A DNA stretch of 64,000 nucleotides from Lepidurus packardi (lineage: Eukaryota; Arthropoda; Branchiopoda; Notostraca; Triopsidae): positions 5,952,001-6,016,000 of the forward strand of contig JAKZAN010000004.1 in the NCBI GenBank assembly GCA_023053545.1, read 5' to 3'. Made by a program: the position numbers and the translations under genes. Below the pieces are notes generated by a model. It was not told the origin of the DNA. It ran no database searches and was given only the letters and a program-made list of their open reading frames with translations. Below, one piece after another: positions 11,636-23,600 of the stretch (its first letter is position 1; each line of letters opens with the position of its first letter).

Positions 11636-11839
11636 CCAATTTTTTCTCACTTCTGTAATTATCGTTCCGATATAAATTATTTCCCAGTAGTTCCAATATA
11701 GCTTATGGGGCTAGCCACGTGTGTAAAAGGCCCACAATCCTGTATGCGTGTTGGTCTAAAATATCCTATATTTGTGCCAAATCCTAAAACCACATCACAT
11801 TGTAAAAGAAAATCTTACGCTATATATACATATCACATC

Positions 11840-12424
11840 CTACCCGTTTTCGATCTCAGTGTCGCCTTGGTATTTTTCAATTAATAGAGGGATGATATCG
11901 GGTGGGTTTAACTGCATCTTAGAAGCTTTTATCCATCGTTCCATTCGAGTTAGACCAGTGCATGGCCCGTATTCACGAGAATGGTCGAAGTGTATCAGAA
12001 CTTCTAAAGCCTTATCCCTATTCCTGCTTCTAACCACGCTTCCCTCGGTATTACCTATACATGGAAAAGCACAGGTTTAGTTCCATGCAGACAACTAACC
12101 ACTTTCACGTATGGGAAATTAATTGAATTTGTAATTACGGTCTTCAACTGCTGGCTTTCGTTCGAAGTTGGGGTATGAATTGTGAATACGATTTCCGTTT
12201 TCTAATGCAGTAATCTTCTTTTTATACAGTCTATTGCTGTCAGGCTTAACATAACGAAAACGTTTCGTTAGTGAAGCTTGGTTTGGGTTCTCTGAGCTTT
12301 TTGTTTGTCTTTCGAAACTCGTGTTTGGCTGCTCAGTTTTGTCAGATGACAAGTAATGTTTCACTCCGACTTGCAAATTGGTTTGCTGGCTTTGTCTGGC
12401 TGGCATTCCACGCTTCCCTGGCAT
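11840..12424 (-). CDS. POLD4: DNA polymerase delta subunit 4 (p12)
   Basis: Two exons, 12424-12139 and 12054-11840, join in phase across an 84-bp intron to give 166 residues. The second exon holds the POLD4 core: LEVLIHFDHSREYGPCTGLT then RMERWIKASKMQLNPP, matching human LELLRQFDLAWQYGPCTGIT and RLQRWCRAKQMGLEPP. The first exon is long, basic and low-complexity; the family's N-terminus is normally short and holds a PCNA-binding motif that I cannot see clearly, so the start is less sure. The protein stops soon after the core and lacks the WHLYP end of human POLD4. It is the small accessory subunit of replicative polymerase delta. Convergent with CCAP and divergent from the polyamine oxidase gene 310 bp away. 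Confidence 0.78.
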
Positions 12425-12734
12425 TATATATTATTGCTCACAATATCTTTTTCTGCAACTTCATCGATCTAAACAAAGTTGGTTTGCTCAACTGCACTGT
12501 TTACGCTGCCTAACGTTTATCCGACGTTGTCAAGGATGATCGTTAGCCTGTTGGCAAGTAATGCGAATACATAGATAAGTGGGGGATTCCCTAACTACGC
12601 CGTTTCGCCCTGCCCTCAGGAACACTATGCTCCTTTTCTTTTGAAACGGTCACCTCGTTAGAAATAGCGTGATCCACGCTCGTTATTTGTGACGGGCTCT
12701 TAACTCAACGCCCATTACTTTCGTCCATTAGAGA
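12425..12734. promoter_or_regulatory. Divergent intergenic region POLD4 / polyamine oxidase
   Basis: 310 bases between two start codons on opposite strands, so it probably holds both promoters and 5' UTRs. No TATA box is evident. Confidence 0.45.
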
Positions 12735-15026
12735 ATGCGAGTGATAATCATCGGTGCGGGGGCTGCTGGTTTGGCCTGCGTAACTAAATTGTTAGAAGCA
12801 AAATTCCCTCCCGGGAATGTCATAATCCTCGAAGCTGAAAATCGTATCGGAGGCAGGATTTATACTCAGCGTTTTGGTAAAGCTGCGAAGTGAATCGGTG
12901 AAGTTATGACACAAGATTAATTAAACTTTTTTGGTATTTCCTTCCGCTTCCTCATGACATAAAATTTAGGCGACAGCATAATTGAGATAGGCGCTCAATG
13001 GGTACATGGCGAAAAAGATAATTGCGTATTTAGTATGGGTATGGGAGCTGGGGAATTGTTATCCGAGAATAGTTACCAGAGTAGCGGCATCAGCGACGAC
13101 GTCGAAGTTGTTGATTGGAATGGAAAAGTTGTGGATTCCTCGCTTTGCCAGCGCTTTCGCAAAGTTATGAGTAGCATTGATGATAAGTCTATGGAAGACT
13201 TGAAAAACTGGGCAAGTTCTTTAGGGGACTATTTCGAACAAGAGTTTGCAGAGCATATGAAGAAGGATTTAGCTAACGATGATCCTGTATTGTGCCGCTC
13301 CTTACTGGAGTGGTATCACAAGTTTGAGAATTGCATTGACGGGGCCGATTCTTGGTTTGAGACAGCCGGAAGAGGCCATACTGAGTATTGGGAGTGTTTC
13401 GGCGATCCTCTGGTGATGTGGAAAAGAGGATTTTGTTCGCTCTTCGACATCTTAACCGTAAGCTTTCCCCCTTTTATTTGAGTGCTAAACAGCATTTATA
13501 TTTAACAATATCCGTAGAAGAACTTGCCGAAATGTGAGAACGGATTAGCGTTTCCTTTGGCGGATCGTATTTTGCTCAACAAAGACGTTTGCTCGTTGAG
13601 ATGGGACAATGGAGTGACCGAAGGTAGGTTTAACATTTATAGTTTTAGGCTTCTAAATCAGCTTGTTTTGTGGTATTTAAGTACTTATCATAGCTAAGCT
13701 TTCCTTTTATAAAATAATAATTGTGCAATACCGAAGCAATTATGTCTGTATGTCAAAGAACGCGTCTAAGCATTCATGTCTAATTACGTACTAAAACAGC
13801 TTTATACGTCAATTAGTACTGGTGGAATTAATACTCCTAGAACGTCATGAATAGGATGAGAATAGAAATATAATTGCTTTGTAATCACCACAGTTTACTT
13901 ATAGGAAAGAAAATTTAAGTCCTTTTTCACAAATTAATAAATTCCAGGAGTGATTGTGAAGTGTGCAGATGGTTCTGTATACGAAGCTGATATGGTGGTA
14001 ATCACCGTATCTTTGGGGGTCCTGAAAGCCAATCAACTTGCTTGGTTCCATCCTCCTTTGCCTATCTCAAAATCCAAAGCAATTGAAGTAATCGTGCTTC
14101 CATCTTTATGCAAAAAAAAATAAAAATCTTTGTTGTGCCTTTTCTCGTCCGCTTATTTTCAACTATTAATATTTTTTGTTTTATTTCATGTATACATGCC
14201 ATACATTCATGTATTATTTCGTTTGTTATTCCATTGTAACTCATCCTTATTCATGCTGCGTTCTTTTATGTTATAATTTGAAAAACTCCTTGTGTCGTTT
14301 CTTCCTTCGTTCCTAATTTTTATTAACTCATTTTTTATGTACAAACTTTTTTGTAGCATTTAGCTTTTGGAACAGTGGACAAGATCTTCTTAGAGTTCGA
14401 AAATCCTTGGTGGAATATAGAATGCGGTGGATTTAGCTTTCTTCAGCTGCCAAGAGAGACTCCGGTAAGTCCGCGAATTTTGCACCGTAGCAAGCTCTGA
14501 CTCTTTTTATGATAACCTCTCCCAGACTCATTGGTCGGACACTATACTGGGGTTCTATACTGTACGTAACCAACCGAATTTGCTTATTGCCTGGATTACA
14601 GGCGACGCTGCCCGAGCTATGGAAAAGGAAAGCGAAGAAATTGTGCTGAAATCCTGTTATACTCTCCTGCAAGCTAAACTGGGACAAAGATTTCACATTG
14701 CTCTACCGGTCAAGATGTATCGTTCAACCTGGCATCAGAATAAGAACTTTTCCGGCTCCTATAGTTTCCGGTCTATGGATTCGGATCATTACGGCGTTAC
14801 CGCAGCAGACTTAGCCCAGCCGGTCTGGGACTCGTTGGGCAATAAGGTAGCTGTTACGGTAAAACAAAATCTTATAACATACGAGTTTTCTAAACAGGTC
14901 CTACTTTTCGCTGGCGAAGCCACTCACAATCACTATTACTCAACTGTTCATGGAGCAATCGAGTCCGGTCAGCGCGAAGCTTACCAGATAATTAGTTATT
15001 CGCAGAATAAGCTTGCGAAACTGTAA
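12735..15026 (+). CDS. Flavin-containing polyamine oxidase (PAOX/SMOX family)
   Basis: Seven exons: 12735-12876, 12970-13457, 13518-13623, 13948-14087, 14357-14464, 14526-14846, 14898-15026; 477 residues. The FAD-binding motif VIIIGAGAAGLA (3-14) is followed by LEAENRIGGRI and IEIGAQWVHGE, then TVSLGVLK, GTVDKIFLEFENPWW with the conserved lysine, and the C-terminal FAD motif LLFAGEATHNHYYSTVHGAI. The enzyme oxidises spermine, spermidine or their acetyl forms, releasing an aminoaldehyde and H2O2. The protein ends AKL, a valid peroxisomal targeting signal, favouring a peroxisomal PAOX-like enzyme over cytosolic spermine oxidase. The last intron (51 bp) is a multiple of three with no stop, so retention would add 17 residues. 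Substrate preference cannot be read from sequence. Confidence 0.93.
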
Positions 15027-15217
15027 CTGGCCATCTGCTATAGAACATGTTGTTTAATTCACTTAGAATACAGTGCTAATGCTAGCGTAAAAGAAGTAGA
15101 TTTAATGTATGCTATAGTTTAGTTTTAAAAAGCTACCAAAAACGCTGTAGGGCGCTTCTGCGCGCTGCACGCGGAAGTGCACACGCAAAGCAACTATCGA
15201 CACTAAACTGGTTGATG

Positions 15218-15225
15218 TGACGTCA
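15218..15225. promoter_or_regulatory. CRE-like site upstream of UCKL1
   Basis: Perfect TGACGTCA palindrome 113 bases before the UCKL1 start, in the 311-bp gap after the polyamine oxidase gene; a CACGTG E-box lies about 35 bases downstream. This is a plausible CREB/ATF site by match only. Confidence 0.4.
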
Positions 15226-15337
15226 TATGGCGTTGACCGACGAAATGTCAAGTCTGTGCCCACGTGCTGAATCGTGACTAGATTAGAGATTTAAACGAAG
15301 CAAAGCAGGCGCCCCAGTCCTTTTTAAGTGTTAATTA

Positions 15338-17552
15338 ATGGCTGCACGTATTCATGATCCGCCTAGCTCGGCCAGCTCAGAAAGGTGATTTTTAGTTTCC
15401 TGTTAGCAAAAAAAGCTTCTTGCTTGTCTTGACGTTATATTACAAGCGTAATAATATTAAAACGTGGTCCCTGTACTCCATTTGTGTTGAAATTCGAATA
15501 ACGTCTTCGTTTCCAGTGATCCAGAAGAATGGGCTGCTAAACAAGGATTGTCCGAAGATGATGGAGAAGCTTTTGATTCCAAGTTTACCAATCCTGATGC
15601 TCCATTGTCTCCACCTCCAGTTCGACCACCGTCATCTTGTAAATCATTTTCTTTTAGCCCTTTCTCTTTTGGTTGCCTCACATGAATTTTATCTAAGATC
15701 TTTGTGTATAGCTTCCCAGCGTTCTCCACGTGCTCGTCGTCAGAGAACAACGTCTCATAGTCAGTCGTCGATAACTTCAGTGACAAAAGCATCTCAGGAA
15801 CCAATTTTGAGAAGGCAACAGAGAACCATATACACGGCAGGGCGTCCGCCATGGTATAACAGTGCTGGTCAGCATGTGGAGCCTTTTGTTATTGGTATTT
15901 GCGGAGGAAGTGCCTCTGGTAAAACAACAGTGGCCACCAGCATAATCGAAGCACTTGATATTCCATGGGTCACGCTATTGAGTATGGATTCATTTTACAA
16001 AGTAAGTTGCTCACTTAAAATGAATTGCAGTTTAACTCTTTACTTTCTTTGCCAAGGATCTGTCGGAAAAACAGCATGATAAAGCTGCCCAAAATGAGTA
16101 CAATTTCGATCACCCAGACGCATTTGATTTCGAATTACTGGTCAAAACACTGAAACGCCTTAAACAATCTAAAAGCGTAGAAGTGCCTGTATATAACTTC
16201 CTCAGTCACAGCAGGGAGTCACATACCGTAATGATAGCATTTACCACTTGAGCTTTCGTTTTTACTTACCTTATAATATTATACTTACCTTTATCACACT
16301 GTTGTTTTACCCTCGTTTTACATGGCTGTAGAAAACTATGTATGGTGCCAACGTCATTATTTTTGAAGGAATTTTGGCTTTCTACTGTCCGGACGTTTGC
16401 TCGGTAATCATTCACAACGTTACCGTTCTAAAATTTTTCGAGATTAACAGGATGTTTGTCCCTTTTTTGCATAGTTATTGGACCTGAAAGTGTTTGTAGA
16501 CACAGACTCTGATGTCCGTTTGGCTCGCCGTTTGAGAAGGGACATTACCCTACGTGGACGCGATTTGGAAGGCGTGCTCAAGCAATATGCACGCTTTGTC
16601 AAACCCGCGTTTGACTATTACATTGCTCCTTGCATGGCCCATGCTGACATTATCGTTCCTCGGGGTGGAGATAACAAAGTTGCCATTTCCCTTATCGTCC
16701 AGCATGTTCATACGCAACTTCAGCAACGAGGATTTAAACTGCGTGGGGTGCTGGCCAATGCTCATGTCGGTCAACCATTACCTTCCAGCATTCACATACT
16801 ACCGTCCACGCCTCAAATCCGGGGATTGCATACGTTTATTCGCAACAAGGATACGCCAAGGGACGAGTTTATTTTTTACTCCAAACGACTCATTCGATTG
16901 ACTATTGAATTTGCCCTTTCCCTGCTGCCCTTCAAGGTAAAAACCTTGCATAAATATATTCAAACTGCTAAAGTTTGTATGATCCCACAGGATGTAGTGA
17001 TCGAAACACCTCAAGGTGCACCTTATCATGGCAAGCGTCTTTTGACCCAGAATATCTGTGGTGTCTCTGTACTCCGAGCTGGGGAAACTATGGAACAAGC
17101 CTTATCTGAAGTCTGCAAGGACATTCGCATTGGCAAGATTTTGATTCAGACAAATATGGACACTGGAGAACCGGAGCTGTATTATTTGCGCCTTCCAAAA
17201 GATATCAAGGACTATTTGGTCATCTTGATGGACGCCACTGTAGCCACTGGGGCTGCAGCTATGATGGCAATTCGAGTTTTGTTGGATCATGATGTGCCCG
17301 AAGAGAATATTTTGCTAGTCTCCTTGCTTATTGCTGAATCTGGTAGGCAAAACACCACCTTTCTAATATTGAGTTTTGTTCTAACTATATGTCTCTTTAG
17401 GAGTGCATTCTATTGCGTACGCATTCCCAAGAGTACGAATTGTTTCCTCTGCTGTGGACCCGGAAATTAATGAAAAGTTTTACGTCAAACCCGGTATTGG
17501 GAACTTTGGGGACCGTTATTTTGGCACTGAACCACTTGAAGATTCCTCGTAA
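15338..17552 (+). CDS. UCKL1: Uridine-cytidine kinase-like 1
   Basis: Eight exons: 15338-15384, 15517-15638, 15712-16001, 16057-16227, 16332-16403, 16475-16936, 16991-17342, 17401-17552; 555 residues against 548 in human UCKL1. A Ser/Arg-rich N-terminus leads to [12 protein letters not shown], the kinase P-loop GGSASGKTT (about 121-129), [20 protein letters not shown]-type motif, FVDTDSD and RRLRRDI. The C-terminal half is a uracil phosphoribosyltransferase-like domain with [29 protein letters not shown] and [24 protein letters not shown], ending [10 protein letters not shown]. The family phosphorylates uridine and cytidine in pyrimidine salvage; the UPRT domain of animal members is thought inactive. 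The gene is complete. Confidence 0.97.
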
Positions 17553-17942
17553 CGCTGATATGTAATCAGTTAAGCTCTTTTTAAGCAAAAAGAAAACTTT
17601 TCTGGGTTCTGTTTTTGCTGTTTGCTGCCTTCAACTTTCGGATAACCCCAAGTGATTTTTAATTAATAGCTCATCTTTTTGACTCTCGCCAACTCCTAAA
17701 GTGACCCTCGCTCTTGATCAGTTTAATAGCATGGCTATTTTTTTCATGGGTCGACACTTACCCTTCTGGTTCTTGAATTGACTTAATTTCAAAAATCCAG
17801 TATTAAATAACTGACTATAAAGCGCTGTCTACGGTGTGGTTGTATTGCCAAAAAACTCTTCTTCACGCTGCAGATATAGTACTTGCAGCCGGTAATAGAC
17901 GTATATTGTACGACTACTTGATTCCAGAATCTTCATTCCTTT
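17553..17942. other. Convergent intergenic region
   Basis: 390 bases between the 3' ends of UCKL1 and the xylose isomerase gene, expected to hold both 3' UTRs. No coding signal is seen. Confidence 0.5.
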
Positions 17943-19740
17943 TCACACGTAGTAATTTACAATTGCTTCAAAGTGCTCTTGTTGTCCAGACTTTAGAGTG
18001 GGCTCGCCGTGCTCTTCGATGTACTTTTCGCAATCCTCCAAGCTGCTGGCGCCTTTTGCGATCTTTTCACCAATTCCGGACTCGAACGTCAAGTATCGGT
18101 CCTAGATTCGTAAGTCAAAAGGGAAGCTCGCTATATAAATCGACGCAAAACTTCACAAAAAGAATGAAAAATACTTTTATTTTCTTAGATAGGACGCCAT
18201 CGTTTATCATCCGAACAGCAATTTTCAATCCACGAGCGAACGTATCCATGGCTGCGATATGAGCTATAAACAAGTCTTGGTCTTCGGTAGACTCGCGCCT
18301 CACTTTGGCATCAAAGTTCAAGCCACCGGGCTGCAAGCCTCCCTGTCAACATAATAATAGTTGGATTTTTCTAGGGTTTCGAAGATTTCAAGTCAAATCA
18401 CTTGTTCCAGAACGATTTTCATGACAGCTGTGCATGCTTTGACGTCCATGGGAAATTGGTCCGTGTCCCAGCCTAAGTCGGGAGAGCCCGTATTTGCATC
18501 CACCGATCCAAGCATTCCAAACCTAAGACGGGGCAGAAATAGGCATAAGAAAGAGCAAATAGAGCGGCAAAATAGGAACTCTTTTACGTTGAAGCCATGG
18601 CGATGTCGTGTTCATAAGGATGACCTGCCAGCGTGGTATGATTCGGTTCGATGTTCAGTTTAAATTCATTTTCAAGACCGTATGTACGGAGAAAGCCTAT
18701 TACTGTCATCGCATCATAGTCGTATTGGTGGCGCGAAGGCTCCTTAGGTTTGGGCTCGATGAGCAATTGACCTTGAAATCCGATCTTTTTTTTGTAAGCT
18801 ACAGCCATTTTAAAGAAATTAGCCAAGTTATCCAACTCTTGCTTCAGATTGGTATTGAGCAGCGACTGGTAACCTTCCCGGCCACCCCAGAACACAAAGT
18901 TTTCGGCGCCGAGCTTCTTAGCAACTTGCAAACCTTTCTTCACTTGCGCACCTGCGTACGCTACGACATGAGCGTCTGGATTCGTGGCAGCCCCAGAAGC
19001 ATACCTGTAAAGGAATCGTAAATTTCTATTGTAATTCGCTTTTTATTACGGTATTTTACCGGGAATGTGTGAATAAGTTACAAGTAGCCCAAAGCAACTT
19101 GACCCCGGTCTCATTTTGCAGTTCCAATGCAAGATCGCTTATTTCGTCCAACTGGCGATTTGTCGCTTTTAATGTCGATTCTTCCGGAGAGATATCGCGA
19201 TCATGGAAAGTCCAGTATTTAACCCCTATTTTAAAACGTTTTTATTTAAATAACCCTTACTTTTGGTTCAGGAAGTTTTGCGATTTAAATACCTAGTTTT
19301 GAAAACAGCTCGAACCCTGCTCTCAAGCGGCGTTTATGATTTTCCAGCGAATTTGAGCCATCATCCCAATGCCTGTTGAGCGTCGCTTGACCAAAGGGAT
19401 CCGCTCCTGTAATAAAAGTTAAATTTTGGCAATTCGGCGTGAAGCGAGGGGGGTAACCTTATTGCCTACCAGTTCCTCTAAATGTATGCCAGAAACATAC
19501 GGAAAAGCGAAGCCACTCCTCCATAGTTTTTCCGTGAACGATCTCCTTCGCATTATAATGTTTGAAGGCCAGAGTGTCTTCAGGACCGCTTTCAGGTTTG
19601 TACGGAATCTTGGGTATGTCTAATTTACCAATTTGAGCCTTGAAACTTCTACGTGCATGGATTTATGAGTAATTACTTGGAAAGAAGGCGGCGTCGGGTG
19701 CACTGTCTCGCTTTGGTTTCTTATTCGAAGCGGGCAACAT
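17943..19740 (-). CDS. xylA: Xylose isomerase
   Basis: Eight phase-consistent exons in coding order: 19740-19677, 19619-19470, 19406-19293, 19225-19060, 19004-18588, 18522-18402, 18342-18175, 18101-17943; 452 residues against about 437 for fungal and plant enzymes. It converts D-xylose to D-xylulose (and can act on glucose) with two divalent metals. Seen: catalytic His in TFHDRD; Trp of [22 protein letters not shown]; metal Glu of [10 protein letters not shown]; Glu and His of [12 protein letters not shown]; Asp of LGSVDANTG; two Asp of GWDTDQFP; Asp of LNFDAK. All ligands are present, so it should be active. The small introns and absence of a signal peptide show a genuine nuclear, probably cytosolic, animal gene. 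Few animals have this enzyme. Confidence 0.95.
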
Positions 19741-20636
19741 GATTGAAAGCGACTAACTAGAGCAAGTTGCTACGAAGAAACTGTTCTGGTTTTCTGTCTG
19801 CTTGGGAATGCTGTCTGTAGTGCTCTTGCCCTTGAAAATAATTCAGTATACGCCTTCATTTGACAGGCTACACTTGTCTCTGGGCAAAAAGATAAATGCT
19901 GATAAAAAAGCGCCGTGTGATCGTGCATGTTTTAACTTTCTGCTCGGATAAATAAAAGCGCTGGTGTCAGCGCTGAAAGCTTCCTGGAGATTGGGGGGTA
20001 TTTCGCTTAATGACACCTACAGTAATTACGAGGGAATCTTTTCCTGCCAGGTAACTAGAAGCTTGTTATCTGGTCTTGAACCTCGCATACATCTTTCGTA
20101 TCTCCGCAAGCATAAAAATGCATTTTTTGTTACTGTGGTTGCAGCGTTTTTGTTCAACTTGAAATGTTCTTAAAGGAGAATACAACTCTAAAACTATCTT
20201 TTATTTTATATGGTATAAAATAGATCTTAGTAAGCAACTTGGTACTGCGAAGTAGATACCTAACGTTAATAATAACCGAGATATTAAAGAAAATGCCTCT
20301 AATATAGCCACTACGTCAACGCTGTAAATTCCAAAGCTATTCCGGCCGCCCTAAGAGGAGCATGGACTACAAAATTTTAGACGATGATAGATCTGAGAGT
20401 ATAAATCGCACAAGGGTAACGTAAGCATTCTCGAAATGGCCATAAGATCAATTTTTTTTTAGAGACTATGTTTATATTTTTAGGAGCAGTACATCATAGC
20501 ATGAGCATAAGATGATCTACAATTTTTCGTATAATCCACATGGCTATTCGTACGTTATTTGAAGAGTTTAAAACGAGTATATATAATGCTTTTAAAACCA
20601 CAGTGTAATTGTTTTGAAGGACAAACAGTATGCATA
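19741..20636. other. Intergenic, nothing recognised
   Basis: 5' flank of the xylose isomerase gene up to the hAT insertion. It has scattered AT-rich sequence and no supported gene. Confidence 0.4.
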
Positions 20637-20644
20637 ACTGGATC

Positions 20645-23600
20645 CAGGGCCGCCCAGAGGTTAGACGGGGCCCGGGGCGAACCTAAAATGGAGGCCCCCC
20701 TTTTTTTTTTTTTTTTCTTTTTAAATGCCGTCGTAGGCTGCGCCTATTGACCGCTTCTTTTATTGAGGCCCCTTTCGTGCACATAAGAAACTGTAAAAAA
20801 AAGTATTTAAAAAATTTAAAACCTTATGTAATCTTGATTAAATCAGACTTGTATATAGACAAAACAAAAGAAAAATTCAAAATACAGACTTTCTTGCTCT
20901 TCGCATTGCAAACTCGTCAATTAAATTATCGTAATTAAGATTCTGAGCCAGTTTGTGTTCAATAGATAAAATCAGTAAATGATTTAGTCGTTCCTGGCCC
21001 ATAGTAGAGCGCAAGTGGTTTTTTACGAGGGACATCTTGCTGAAAGATCGCTCAGCAGACGCAACTGACACAGGCAAACAAAGAAACATACGCAACGATA
21101 TACAAATCTGAGGAAACAAGGTCTCTAAGGAATGTTCATATATTTTGTTTAGCAGCTTCAAGGGAGAGCAAAGCTTTGACTGGAGAAAATTTTCACGAGT
21201 CTTGACAAAAAGTCGCATTTCTTCGACTAGATCTTCTTCATTTAAATCACGAGAATAAGCTTGAGCGAGACTTTTGGTTTTCCGATGTATTAAATCCATA
21301 TTTGTGACTTCTTGGTCCCAAAGAAAAGAGAAGAGATCGCAAATGTTATTCGCTGCTTGAAAACGCTCTTTAATTTCCATTGATATTCTGTCTAAAGTGG
21401 CCAAAAAGACTTCTACTTTAAACTTGTCCTCCGCTGTTTCATGCAAGTGCTCCGTATTTTTCGGTTCACCATAAAAAGTCTTCCTTTTATGGAGTGCTTT
21501 GGTTTTTAGCTGGCTTTCCAAGCCCAACTGAGTAGCGACTAGTTTAGCTTCACTTACTAGTTGGTCCCAGTTCGTTCTCAATGTTTCGATGTCTTGAAGA
21601 AGGTTTCTGCATTCTCTAACTTCTCCTTCAATGCTAAGACTCGCTTTTTGTAGCAGCTTGTTCCTGTCATCGATGGCCTGCAGAGTCTTGTACCAAAATG
21701 TACTCAAAAGGACGAAGTGAAAAGATGACATCCAATTATCAAGCGTATCTGCATCCGCGTGCGCTTCAGGCGGCAAATCCAGTTCTTGAAGAAGCTCAAG
21801 AGATTTGAGGATTCCACGATAGTCCTTCAGCAAGGGCTTCACAGCCTCAATTCTGGCGCTCCAACGAGTATCTGAGAGGCTGTGCAGAGATACACTTGCG
21901 TTTTCTCGCAAAACTTTCCAGCGAGCTGGACTGCAGCTGAACAAGTTGTACAATTTTTGGATGTTGCCAAAGTAACTCTTAATTGCAAGGCATGCCTGGG
22001 CAGCATTCACACCACACAAATTCAAACTGTGGGCTCCACAAGGGGAATAAAGAGCGCACGAGTTCACTTTTAAAATTACTGCCTGTACACCCTTGTAGCA
22101 GCCCGACATGTTAGAAGCGTTATCGTATGCTTGGCCTCTGCAAAGCATGATTTCCAAATTGTTTTCCTTCAGAACTTCGAAAATCAGACCTGAAATGTCT
22201 TTCCCCTTCTTTTTTTCAAAATCTGCAAGTTTCAAAAATCTTTCGAAGACTTCCCAATTACCATCTGAACTCTGGTTGACAAAGCGAAAGAGGAATGTAA
22301 CTTGTTCTGTGTGGGATGTATCTGGGGTGCTATCAACAATAATGCTATAGTACTGAGCTTTAATAATTTCATCTACGACAGCCTTTCGAACAGAGTTACC
22401 ACAAAGCTCGAGAAACTCATTCTGAGTTCTCCAGGAGAGATAGTGGGCCTGCATTCTTTCACCTCGCTGCTGGTATTTCACTACCTCATCCAGATGATAC
22501 ATCAGAGTCTGGTTATGCCTGCCAATGAGTTCTAAGACCCCGATAAAATTCCCGTTACCGTGCTCCCCGACATGAGAAGAAGAACCGCGAAAGGCAAGAT
22601 TCCTTCCCGCCAAAAACAAAGCCCCATCGAGACAGCATCTTAGAATTTCTCTCCATTTCTCGGATTCTTTGTTTACTTGCTTCACAACCTCCTTATCAAT
22701 TCCTGTTGCCTTTTTTAAAGAAGTTAAACAGTCCTTCCATGCAAGATAAGCTTCAACGTGTGCAGCGGACTTTTCGTGATTCCTCAATTTTTCGTGAAGC
22801 TTATGCCAGTTCCCTCTAACGCCAACTCCAAATTTGCACAGTTTTGAAGTGGATTCGGATTGCCGGTCACTTTGGAAAAGACAGCAAGAAAAACAAAATA
22901 GCCCTCCTACGCTGTCACTCCAAACTAACCAGTCTCGAGGTACTTTTACGCTGTTAGGCTGCTCCTTGTACAGTACAATCACTGGGAAAGGCCGTCCACA
23001 AGAATCCCTCGGAAAAGCAGTGGGCATTGACGGAACCCCTTGTAGAACAATGAGGTCACGGTTCTTGACGATTTCTTCACGGGTTGTCCATGCGCCAGGA
23101 TCACGTGCAGCTTCAGCTAGATGTTCAATATCATCGTCGTTCTCGACGCGTAATCCTGGTAAGTTGTCTTCCGGTTGCAAAGGTGAACTAGTAGTTTCTT
23201 CTACTGCTTCGCTTCCCTCATGTTGAGCGGGTAATTCTGCTTCACATATTTCGTAGGGGAGGATCTTGGCAACAAAGAGCTCTTCGGAATCTGTTCTTGG
23301 CTGAGGTAGCGCCTCATCTGATAGCAAAGTTAATTGAATAGGTACCATACATTTCGCACTAGGAATTGACAAATTTACCTTCATTCACTTGTTGAGCATT
23401 TTCGAACGAAATTTCTACTGTAGTAAGTGAATGTTCAACGATTTCGTTGCGACTGGAACTGGGCTGCGAAATCCAACCCAAGTCGATCAAAGTTATTTTA
23501 CCAGGCTGGTCTGCAGAATCCCTATCCCGTTTAAGTTTTCTTTTTTGAGCACCAGACGGGTGATTTCTCTTCATTCTAATTAATTCTTAATAGTCAAGTG

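Noticed and set aside
17834-18262. 142-codon frame (+)
   Set aside because: It is the antisense of the last exons of the xylose isomerase gene.
23384-23574. Separate small gene upstream of the transposase
   Set aside because: Its frame joins the transposase in phase over a short intron and carries the family's basic N-terminus, so it is the first transposase exon.
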